Part shown: piece by piece, positions 34,441-44,834 of the stretch
How the letters are laid out: each line of letters starts with the position of its first letter
Numbering within the stretch: position 1 is the first letter of the stretch
Source: Gnetum montanum
Taxonomy: Eukaryota; Streptophyta; Gnetopsida; Gnetales; Gnetaceae
DNA: 64,000 bases
NCBI GenBank assembly: GCA_015680685.1
Contig: MNCI01015499.1
Location: 631,503 to 695,502, forward strand
Direction: 5' to 3'
Made by a program: the position numbers and the translations under genes
Notes under the pieces: model-generated
What the model was told of the DNA's origin: nothing
The model's database searches: none
Seen by the model: only the letters and a program-made list of their open reading frames with translations

Positions 34441-34599
34441 AGCTAACTTCTTGGGTAGGTTACCAACTCAAATCCAATTAGATATAGCATAGGTCAACAT
34501 TACAGTATGAATTTGAGAGGGATTTTGGTTTGAAGGGAACTCAGATAAAGATGAAACCAAGGAAGGTGGAGGAGTAGGGTTACCAACCACTTATGTGTT

Positions 34600-36650
34600 T
34601 AAGGGCTTTGGTGGACTACGAGATCGAAAGAAGGATCTTTTCTTTGATCATGGTTCTAACCCACTTGCTTGGTTAACCAATTGTAGATTAACCACCATCG
34701 TAGCATTTCTTTGTTGTGGTTTGGTAGGCAATTCATCCTACATGGATGGAGCAGGTGGTAGCTATGCAAGATATGGAGGAGTAGGTGTAGGGATAGGAGG
34801 AGCATGAGGATAGTAGGTGGCATCCCTCCTTGGATAAGGTAATTAGTATACTTCAAGAGGGTAGTCGTAAGGTTGGTAAGTAGCAACATGATCAAAGGAG
34901 TCCCGTGGAGATGAAGGTTGCTGAACATAGTAACCATAGGGATCTAGTTGTCAATAAGGGTATTGCTGGCTTGGAGGTGCCAACAACCACGATTGTGGTT
35001 GCTGCAACTACTAGTATAATTTGTAGGGTTGCGATGGAGTTCCACTTGGATAGTATTGCTGTGGTTGGTGGAACTATCAAGAATTTCCTTGTGGATAAGA
35101 AAATATTTTGGGTGTTTTCCTTTGTGTAAGTCATGGATGTAAGGCATACACCCTAGATTCTTGCAAGTGTGAAACAATTAGACAACATCCCTTGGGATGT
35201 TCATATTAGCAAATGTCACATTCACCATCATTATCTAAGTCACTATCTGCAACCATCTATATCGCAACCATTTTATCCTTACCCCTTATATATGGCTCAT
35301 TTAGCTTCCTTACGTCTCTGGCGCTCATGCTCACCACTTTACTTGGACTCTTCAACAGTTTTTAAGACAACCTAAAATCTATTACTCATGGAGTCCCATA
35401 ATTGGTCAACCTTAGTCATGCTTTTAGATTGCAATTTCTAGTGTGGCAAGGTTTTTTAATTAGCCACCTCATCTCTAGTTAATTCATTCTCATTGCTATA
35501 AAATCGAATCCCCCTTTTGCAGATAGAAGGGTCCCTGTTGTATTCTTCTGCACTTTTTCGCTTTCTCAATTCTTCCTCCTCCTTGGCTACCTGCTCGATT
35601 AAATTTTGGATTTGATAGACGCTTAACTCTTCAATCTCCCTTAGGCATAGATGTTAAAGGTTTTTCTTGTTTCAAATTACAACCCATCTATGATATGGTG
35701 AAGTTGATCAAGCTAAGAGTATCCATGGCCGGGACACCTATGCAGCAGTATCAGCCAATAGTGGCATCCAATAGCTCATGGTTTCCTTGTTTCCATCCTT
35801 GGATTTGCTTCCTCAAATTGAACACTTGAGAGTACGTTGGATATTTGTCATTGAAAAATTCCAACATCGTAATCCACCACCTAATTGATTTTGGCTCCAA
35901 GGATTGGTACTAATTTTCTACTTCCTTTATGAGTGTCCTTGGAAATAATTTCAAATTTTGCCAATTGTTCTCAATATTCTGCAAGGCACATGCATCTTGG
36001 AAGGCTTAGAGATGGTTTTGCAGATCAACATCGTAGCCTCCCTCAAACTAAGGGATGTTGTTTATGTCTAGCCTCTTTATTCTGCTATCCTTTACATGCC
36101 TTGTTAGACTTTTCATGACCTCTACAATGTTTAACATGCTCTGAGTGGCAAGTTGAGGTTCATCAAGGCTAGGCTGATGGTGCCTACAATGTTCTCTACT
36201 AATCCCTCTTTCATGGTAGTGGGTCTCCCTAGATTGTCCATGCCTCCGTTTGCAACTATCTCGATGGTTCCTTCTATTTTTCTAGTCTTGTCAGTCACCT
36301 CCATCATAGTTATGCCCTCTGTGGCCATGATCTAAGCTAGATGAAGATGATGATGATGATGATGAAGGGAAGAGGAATGAGAACTTGCTCCGCACTGATG
36401 CCTATCACCCTTCCTTTGATGATCATGACCACGATCGCAATCATGACCTCCTTTTTTCCCTTTATCATGACTTGCCCCTCCAGATTCATTTTTATTATTG
36501 GATCTATTTTGACCATAACTTGGATTTTGAATTGTGAATTACATGTTCTAGTTGAGGGCTCCCTAAACAAAGTTAAAGAGAGAAGAATCACCAAAGAAGT
36601 GGTCACCTCCATCTAATGGACCAAGAGGAGGTGAAAAAGTGTTTGATCCC
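34600..36650 (-). pseudogene. gag: R5 gag region, badly degraded
   Basis: The best segment is about 35930-35650 on the minus strand, with WWITMLEFFNDKYPTYSQVF and LRKQIQGWKQGNHELL, typical of a plant retrotransposon capsid domain. Flanking parts contain many stops. 35650-34900 has charged and glutamine-rich pieces; 36630-36130 shows no clear motif. The assignment rests on the one capsid block and the position between primer-binding site and protease. Confidence 0.45.
36341..36366. repeat. GAT/ATG microsatellite
   Basis: A short run of GATGAAGATGATGATGATG lies within the R5 gag region. It explains the poly-Met and poly-Ile ORFs called on both strands. Confidence 0.8.
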
Positions 36651-37143
36651 TTGCCCTTCACAAGATCCTATTGGTGCTCTAGCTGATGATTCCTTGACCT
36701 TTGTGCTTCAATGGGATGATAATCCCTTGAATCAGGATCTCACATCTCGTACTCTTCATGAAGATGTTGAAGCCCGTGTCATGCAAGCATTAGCTAGAGT
36801 ATCACTAGAACATATTGATCAAGTGGAAACATAATGTTGCCTTCCATGTCACACCACTGTAGCATTTCATCTTGATGTAAGATGAAGGTGAAGTCTAGTA
36901 CATACTCATTGAGATGAGCATATACCACCCAATATTGCTGAGGCACTAGGTCTACCCTAGGAAGAGATAGTCTCCTATGAGAATAAGAAATTTTATGTTA
37001 ATGAACTTATAAGCAGTGTGTAGTTAAGGTTTAATTTAATTTAATTATAATTCTAATTTTTGTTTTTATAAGATTTGATTCTTAGAGTTCAAACAACGAG
37101 GTTACTAAATTTCACTTGGTTTAAATAACGCATGTAGAACTAA

Positions 37144-37160
37144 AGTCCTCGACAACGGCA
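37144..37160 (-). other. R5 primer-binding site
   Basis: On the minus strand TGCCGTTGTCGAGGACT begins four bases inside the 5' LTR. It resembles the GGTGCCGTTGTCG-type sites common in plant gypsy elements and differs from the family-1/2 sites in this window. The leader between here and about 36650 is non-coding. Confidence 0.65.
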
Positions 37161-37164
37161 CTAA

Positions 37165-38033
37165 TGATGAGTGGCGAGATACCCCTATGCCCAACCATAC
37201 GAATCACAGGCATTCATGTGCGATCCAGTTAAATTCTGCAGACTTTAATTACCAAGTACACTAGAGCTAAATAGTGCATGTGTGTTATCTGTTCGTTGTC
37301 TTCCTAGTCCCACTTGTGAAATGTAATTGTATGGTTAAGTGTAACTGAGGCGTAAGATTTTTATTCTTTTATGTTTTATCAATTTACTTGCCTAGAACAA
37401 GAGTGACAATGAGAGTGATTAAGTGCTAAGTAAACTATGGTCTAATCTAGCCTAACACAAGTAACCATTCCCACTTCCTAGACATATCCTAAACTTTGTG
37501 TAAACACTGCTAGGTTGTTAAACACTAACCATTTCTGAGCTACCAAGTGTCACACATATGTTCAAAGGGGGTCATTCTTGTGTTTTTTAATGAGTTTCTG
37601 AATTGATCAAAATTAGTTACTACATGAATAACATTAATGTAAACTACATGAAATCACAATATATATAAATACATAAAGAAAGTCTCAAGTGCTGCAAGAA
37701 TGAATCAAAGATCTTGTATTTATTGCCAACACAATGGTGTGTTCAAGTACATCAATGCTTGAACAAAGATCTGATCACACTTAGACCTCCTACTATGGGA
37801 ATTTGGAAAATATTCTAACTCTCAAATGAATAAACTACAAGAGTTTCACTACATGACTACCAAAAACTACCCTCAATCATGCACTAGGGGGCTATATTTA
37901 TAGACCCAGGAATAACCTTGTGATATTGAATGCATGATATCACATCTTGGGCCACGATATCACGTACCCAATATTGTGTACTCGATATCATGATTGCTCC
38001 GATATCGAAGCATATGAAAAACATGATTCATCA
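37165..38033 (-). repeat. R5 5' LTR
   Basis: 869 bp, homologous end to end with 29459-30315, including the GATATC-rich segment (about 37920-38005). It ends TCATCA next to the TSD ACTTT. Confidence 0.85.
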
Positions 38034-38206
38034 ACTTTCATAAATTAATGTTTTGATGTTAGCTTCTTAGTTCAACCTTTTTGTTTATTAGAAAAAATTT
38101 TAAAAATTTTTTGTAGAAAACCCAAATTTTGTGATCCCCATGTCTATAACAATCAAAAACATCGATGGCTAGAACAATGAGGTCCATGGGCACATCACCT
38201 AATCCC

Positions 38207-40359
38207 TAAAACACCATAAAATTTCAGGACCCTGATGCTTCAGTAGAGTCTTGAAATTTGGGCAAGGATTTCCTCAAGTGCAGCATCACGATAGATCATC
38301 CAGATGATGTAGGCACTTAAGGTAGGTCGTACAGTATGACAAGTTTTCTATCGCCCTGGCTAACAAGCCTGTTGAACTCATCAGGTAGCTTGGTACTTGA
38401 CCTACCTGATGATCTACCTAGACACCATGTTAGGAGCTACTGAAAATGTTCAAGATGAGCTAAATAGTTTGGAAAGTTTTCTAACTAAAGAAACCTACTA
38501 CACTACACTATGATGCACAGCGTAGCAGGCCTCGAGAAGACTGAACATGTACCAAAGATGCACTTTGACAATGACTCAGCCCTCTAGAGAATCTACCCTA
38601 CTTCATCCTTGATGCACAAGAAAAGTGACATAGCAAAACTCTGGCAAATTTCATTGGAGGTCCTCTTCACTTAAGTGCTACGTTGTGCTACGCTACACAG
38701 CGTAGCAGGGATATACTCCTGCAATACTCCCACTTAGATGACTCTAATGGAGTGGGCACATTTTCCCAGGTTTCAACCAATGAACAAGTTTGCTCCCTGG
38801 ACACACTAGGACATAACTGACGTCCCACGATAAAATGTTTACAAGATTAAGTCAGAATCCAAGCCAAGTTGGGTGTTACGCTATGCTACAATATGTAGCA
38901 TAGCATAGCATAGAAAGGATAGAACACACAAAGGCCCTCTGCCAAGTGGTTTCGGCAAGAAGATTTCATTTGGCCATATTTTGGCCTCCAATACTGGCTG
39001 TCCTGCTTTGCCCTCAAGTTCCAAGCATGGTTTCTTAATAAAGCATTGCAAAACCAAGCAAGGATGCATGTCATATTAGCTACTATGCTGCGCTACGCTA
39101 CACAGTGTAGCAAGGATGCAAAACACCAAAGTGTCCCAAAGATGAACTCAGCAAGTCCCAAGACCTTTCAACATGAAATACATGGTTGTAGTCACTTACC
39201 TAGCCAGGCCTTAGATAGGTATTTTTAGCTTATATGCAAGATTTTGTTTAAGGTCGGTAGCTACACTACGTAGCGTAACATAGCGTAGCATGCGGGTATT
39301 TATGCTACATATGATGGAGAGCGTAAACAATGTAACACTTGTGTAGCAGCCTCAAGAAATCTTTAGTTAGCTACAGAACTAGTTAGCAATGATTATTCTA
39401 GTCTTGGCACCTCTCCAACAGGAGAAATCAGCAAGTTTTCCTTGTTTTGCACCCCCTAATCATCCCCAAAGTTGTCCCTACGCTTGACCCTACTCGTAAG
39501 AGTAGGGAAGATGTAGTCCTAGAGCACAGGCTCCACTTTGCATTTACTGATTGGTAGTTTTCTTTGCAAAAAATATAGTAGCTCACTAGACTTTAGCACA
39601 TGTAGCACGAACGGTATGGTCACAGCATAGCAGTACAGCACAATCACATCTGCACTTTGTGGGACCCAGGACATGTGGCACCCAAACCATGTTTCTCTCC
39701 CACATCTAACTCTATAAATACCCCAGTGAACAATGTGCAAGGGGTTGGCTTTTGGGAGCATTCTAGCGGGGTTGGCTTTTGGCATTGTTGGCTTGGAGCA
39801 TTTAATCAGCTTTTGGCATTGTTGGCTTTTGGAAATTACTTCTCTGGCAGTTGGCTTCTTGGTTGAGATCCTGGCATTTTGGTTCCCTTGTGATCAGCTT
39901 TAGTAAGAAGACTGGTAGGCATAGGGTCCCTATTAGCAAGCTATTGATAATAGTTTGAGGAACTGTGACCATATTGCTTCGTTGCAAGTTGTGCTTATTC
40001 CCACCACCATCTGTTGTACATCTCCTTCATTTCAACAAAGATCAAATCCCCGATCTTGGCGTAGTGCACCTTCTTACCTAAACTTGTTTCATTTTGTTTT
40101 GTTATTTTTATGATTTGCATTATTTTCAATCAATTCAGGTTCATCGCTTATCACTCAATGTGAATATTATAGCCTTAAAACCAACATTTATGATCTTTTG
40201 CCAGAGCCGATACCGCTTAAGTCTCTGTCTAATCGACTAGACCTTTTAGGGCACCCTGCATCCATTTACATTTAGCATGGCCCTCGCACGGATCTAGGGT
40301 TAGGTTGTACACCTAGTGACCTCTCAGTGTTCCAACCATCAACATTTTCGGTCACTATA
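38207..40359 (+). repeat. R6 5' LTR
   Basis: 2153 bp. It starts TAAAACACCATAAAATTTC (the first dinucleotide TG is now TA) and ends TCGGTCACTATA. It matches the R3 LTR at both ends. The inner part holds at least five imperfect palindromes built on GCTACGCTACACAGCGTAGC (about 38500, 38690, 38880, 39090 and 39260). A TATA box, TATAAATA, is at 39713-39720. The exact start is less certain than the end. Confidence 0.75.
39713..39720 (+). promoter_or_regulatory. R6 LTR TATA box
   Basis: TATAAATACCCC in the same context as TATAAATACTCC of R3. Confidence 0.6.
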
Positions 40360-40364
40360 GTTTT

Positions 40365-40383
40365 TGGTGCTAGAAGGAGGGCC
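40365..40383 (+). other. R6 primer-binding site and leader
   Basis: TGGTGCTAGAAGGAGGGCC, five bases after the LTR end and with an intact TGG. The leader 40384-40726 is non-coding and resembles the R3 leader. Confidence 0.8.
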
Positions 40384-40726
40384 CTTCTTTGCCTTTTCTT
40401 TCTGCGTATCACAGGTAATCCTGTGTGCTGTCTATATCCCATCACCTACTAGTGTAGATGTAACACCATTGTGGTTGTCTATGCACCATGTGGTGTAGAT
40501 CGGTTGCAATGATGGTTCCTTTGGAACCTAGTAGGACTAAAGCCTCCAACTGATTTCTCACCTTACCGTGTTTACCCTGTTTATTGCCCCACACTACCTG
40601 CACCTCGTGCAACATAGCAAACTGCCTAGTGTAGCACTCCTACTTAGCATAATAGGTGTCTCCCTAGTGCATCCAGTTGCATTTTTTTATTTTCTCTCTT
40701 TTACAATTTTCACATTATGATGAAAG

Positions 40727-43590
40727 ATGATTCCTACAACCACTATTGCCACCACCTTGAATCTAGAGGTTCCCTACTCAGTCCAAAATGTAACAGGTCC
40801 CGAGCGGCTGCTTAGCCCGATGCTAGCGCCACGCGAAATCCTTAGATTGTGGCACTTGTCACCAGAGAGCTTGGCGCAAGACGTAGAGCAATATGACTTC
40901 CTCTACGTAAAAGTCCAAGTGAATCTACCCTTGCCTTCACCAAAATAGGAGGGAGTTCATCCCTACCCTAACATCGTCATCCCATTGACTGAACAATATC
41001 AATGGGTCCTAGACTAGTTGATGCGAGTTAGTAGGTCCAAGGATCGAGACATAGCGTCCCACTATGACGAAGTGTTCCAAGACGGATAGGAAGACTTGGA
41101 CTCCCACTCTAAGGGTGGTGGCCAAACCTATGCTATAGTCATCCTTCCTATCGTTGTCTTTCATCCTAACCCACTCTTTGCTTCTGCCCCCCTTGTAGTT
41201 ACCGCAACCTTGTCACAATCTACACCTTTGTCAGCCATGTCCAGTCATCTCGTACCTTCTATGTACTAGCAAGGGGGCCCTTCAGCTTCATTCCCAGTCA
41301 CCCTTCCTTCTCAATCTGCCCCATCAGTGTACCCATCATCAGTCACGACTACGCTACCATATGTTCACACTTTGCCCATGTCTCAATCGCATGCGAGCTT
41401 CGCTTCTGGTCCTTGATCTGCACCTGTCCCACCATCGGTGGCTAACCCAGTCTCAATTATGTGGTGGGCGCCAACCCCTTCCTTACCTATGGCACAGCCC
41501 TCTCAAGTATCATACTATGTGCAACCCCAAGCACACAAACTTCCACACGTAGTACAACCTAGCGTAGGGCTATGGGCCATCTCGCCAATCAGGCAACCTA
41601 TCAACCCCACAGCCCCACCAACGGTCACCACATCAATGGCACCACCCACTAGGTGGTGGACGGCCCAAGCACCACCATTCATAGGAGTGGCATCAACAGC
41701 ATCCCCCATGGGCTAGGCTGCTGCCCCTACACCACGACCCCCATTAGCGCATATGATGGCTGCTCAAGCAGCCTCACAATCATCTGCAACATCACTAGGT
41801 CTAGATCAAACTTTTTAACTTATCTAGACCCTCACTGAGGAAATCAAACACCTCAAAGCCATTGGTTCTAACATGGTACAAGTCATGGACTTTTATCATG
41901 ATGATCCCATCAGTTTAGTTGTGCCCATGCTTATGTGACCCCCTAGGGTGCCACTCCCCCAATTTATGAAATACAATAGGGAGGACAATCTCAACACACA
42001 TTTGATAACATTTAGGTCTGAATCTCTGTAGTTGCAGCAATGGCCCCACATTATCATTTGTGTCTTTGCAATGTTCTTAATAGGTAAGGCTTTAGACTGG
42101 TACCATGTGCTCCCATGTGTCTCCATCTCAACTTTGGAGGAGCTGCTGAGTTAGTTTGTGACCCGTTTCAAGTATAACTTGAAACCAGAGGTCACACTGG
42201 ACCAGCTGATGAGCATCAAGCAAGACCCATTGGAGTTTGTGCAAAGATTCATACAACGGTGGAGTGCCACCTTGAATGAAATACGTGAGCCTATCACTGA
42301 GGCCCACCTGTTGGCTATCTTCAAGGTGGCAGTAAATGATTTTATCAAGTTAAAGCTTTACTACTTAGCCCCGCACTCCCTTAGTCAAGCTTTCGCTTAG
42401 ACCAATAGCATCCAAGATGCAATCAAGGCCAGAAAAGACCCAGCTTATGTCACGTATAAAAATGCACACCTAAAGAAAGACAAAGAGAAGGACAAGGTCG
42501 CAACAGCCACAGTCGCCACAGTGGCTAACGATGTCAAACCTAACAACAACAATAACAAAAAGGTGCCCACGGTACCTACTAATGCCACATCTAGCTCAAC
42601 TAATGTTGGTCAATCCCAAAAATCAGTGCCTAAGGCATCAACCTAGCCTAAACCCAACTTTGAGCACAATGATTGCTCTAAATACACTGCATTACCTGTC
42701 AAGCCTTCAGAACTTTTGAAGCAACTATTGGGAGCTGGGTACATGCAGCACAAATGGATGTCAAAGGAAGAAATTAAATGACATAAACGGTATTGCCAAT
42801 TTCATAGGAACCCCTCCTTGGCTATGCCCAATGAGCCGTTAGTTCCTAAGAACTTTAGGCTCAAACATTTTTGTGACTATCACCAACTGTGTGGTTACGA
42901 TACGAACTACTGTCTAGTGTTGAAAGATGATATCCAATGCATGATCGATCAAGGTAAGCTGATCCTATAGGAAAGTAGTCCTGTTCACCCTAAAAACCAC
43001 TCCATGCACATTTACAAGGATCCCCTAAATGCCAATAGCGTGGGGTACACAAGTAATGTTATTTGCATTGATGGCAACCCAGAACCACCACAACAACCAT
43101 TCATGGTGCATGTCCCTCCTCGAAATGCAGCAACCCCAACAACAACAAAAACGAGCCAGTGACAACCATTTGTCCTCAAGGTCCCTCCTCAGACATCCGC
43201 CCCTGTATCCTTTATGCTCAGAATTGCACCGTCTACACCAACACCATAGGCACCATTCATTATTAAGGTGCCAAAACAAACAAGCGCTTCTACCATGTAG
43301 AGCCAAGCAATGAAAGCAGCACCCCAGCCTCCCCGTTCAAAAAAATGGGAAGAGTGTTTGGTGGACAAGATGGCTAGGGAACGTACCACCTAAGGTCCCC
43401 CCAACCCTACCCCCTTGTCCTCGATTCCCATGGCCCCCTCATTGTCAACAACCGATAATGCCACACAGAAGTAATCACCACTGTCCTGCCCAAGAAAGCA
43501 TAGTCCTCAACCTAAAGCAACCCCTCCTCAAGAGATTCGTCTCCTAGGACAAATGGAGGAGGAAAAGGGTGAAAAACAAGATGGTGAGTA
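40727..43590 (+). pseudogene. gag: R6 gag pseudogene
   Basis: One frame runs from the ATG at 40727 to about 43590 with many stops but no clear frameshift. The N-terminal part is followed by a P/S/T-rich linker with many Gln (41100-41770), then VMDFYHDDPIS (about 41885), the capsid motif GKALDWYHVLPCVSISTLEE (about 42085), and a CDYHQLCGYDTNYC knuckle (about 42871) with all key residues kept. The V-P repeat linker (PFMVHVPP, PFVLKVPP, PFIIKVPK; 43095-43290) comes next and EIRLLGQMEEEKG closes it, as in R3. Gag and protease share a frame here. Confidence 0.88.
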
Positions 43591-43648
43591 GGATCTTTTC
43601 TATGCCATCACCTACATTAAAAAGACTCTGAAATAGAAAAATACAACT

Positions 43649-44285
43649 TTGAGCCTGTATGACTTGGTGATGACATCCACTGCACACCGCAAAGTCATGG
43701 TTTGCATGTTAATGTCTATACTAGTTGACGAAAACATGCTGGCAAAGGAGAAAGCGATACAAACTATCATGCTTTCCTCTATGGTTGAAGAACCACAGCC
43801 AGCCCAGTTAACATTCCATGATGAGTCCATTAAGGATGACCTTGAAAAGGGTTAGGTAACAATGGCACCTATGTTCATCATAATTCAAGTCAGTCAGTAC
43901 AAGATCTGAAGGGTACATGTTGATGACGGGACCGCTACTAATGTCATCCCCTTTCCCATACTAGAAAAATTGGGCTTGGTCGATCAAATCAAGCCCACAA
44001 CAGAATCTTGCTTAAAATCATTTAACGAGGCGCATGTGCTAGTAAAAGGAACTATACATATCAACTTTGTTGTAGGGGACCAGTTCCCCACAAGTGTGTT
44101 GTTCATAGTGGTAGAGGAAATGCCTGGGTTCAACCTAATCCTGGGGAGGTCATGGTTGGCCTAGTTGAGGATCATTTCCTTACCAATACATCAAGAAATC
44201 CACTTACCCTACGCAAGAGGGGAAGTGGTAATCCACGACGATGAAGTGGCTCCCCAAGCCATAAACAATGTAGGAATGGAGCAAG
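43649..44285 (+). pseudogene. R6 aspartic protease pseudogene
   Basis: In frame with gag. Begins MSLYDLVMTS, contains HVDDGTATNVIPF (active site D-D-G-T, about 43920-43955) and FNLILGRSWLA (about 44130-44163). Stops follow DLEKG, QYKI and ILGRSWLA. Ends near the ambiguous base at 44286. The active-site triad is better kept than in R3. Confidence 0.85.
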
Positions 44286-44459
44286 NCCCACGATGGCTTA
44301 GGAAGCAATTGTGAGAATGATTATTGTTCGCATTAGCGTAACTACTCCACTACTTGGACCATAATTACTGCTTGCATTAATGTTACAATCACTATTTACA
44401 TTATTTTCTTTGTATTCATTGTCTACGCTAGCGTCCTCTTCATTGTTTACATTGTTTAC

Positions 44460-44660
44460 ATTATGTCCATTTTTGCATCACTAAACAACCCGCTAAGGCC
44501 TAAAACTAGCAATTTTTTTGTTATTATTATCACCTTACATAAGGCTTGAAATAGCCTAAAATTAGCAATGGCCCAAAATGGCCTAAAACTAGCCACAACT
44601 CGGAATGGCCTTAAACTACTCGTTGTGGCCCACCAAGAACTAAAACTAGCAACTTTACTA
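44460..44660 (+). repeat. AAACTAGCA motif array after R6 protease
   Basis: Several copies of GGCCTAAAACTAGCAA, AGCCTAAAATTAGCAA, GGCCTTAAACTA and AACTAAAACTAGCAA, at the position of the R3 and R7 arrays. The rest of 44286-44834 is AT-rich and non-coding. Confidence 0.65.
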
Positions 44661-44834
44661 CCCTGAAGCAATTTCAAAAAACATTGACAAAAAAATTAAA
44701 AAAATAATAATAAATGAAACACATTAACTAAAATGAAATAAATTATTTCACATTCATTCTTCACTCAATGTTAATTAATAATGTTTACAAATCAATCAGA
44801 TTCAAAGCAAGAAATAAAATTTTCGATCGCCACA

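Larger units (their letters stand above)
29459..38033 (-). mobile_element. R5: Athila-like Ty3/gypsy element with perfect TSD
   Basis: Two related LTRs (29459-30315 and 37165-38033) with terminal TGATGA...TCATCA surround an 6.8-kb interior. ACTTT flanks both ends (29454-29458 and 38034-38038). On the minus strand the order is primer-binding site, gag, protease, RT and integrase core. The RT FLDD box and the integrase sequence fit the Athila branch. An internal deletion has removed RNase H. It is inserted in R4. Confidence 0.9.
25358..38206 (-). mobile_element. R4: Athila-like element, 3' end, disrupted by R5
   Basis: A minus-strand element whose 3' LTR is at 25358-26243. Next to it is a polypurine tract (TACCCCCACAACT on the plus strand). 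A degraded coding region follows to about 29275, where R5 interrupts it. After R5 the sequence resumes at 38034 and is cut again by R6 at 38207. The 173 bases of 38034-38206 hold no gene. Its gag-pol and 5' LTR are outside the window or lost. Confidence 0.65.

Noticed and set aside
34600-35180. Short ORFs with repeated Thr/Ile/Val near the R5 gag-protease region
   Set aside because: They lie on both strands, are short and lack retrotransposon motifs; probably decayed linker.
36341-36616. Poly-Met/Ile ORFs on both strands
   Set aside because: Products of a GAT microsatellite and skewed composition.
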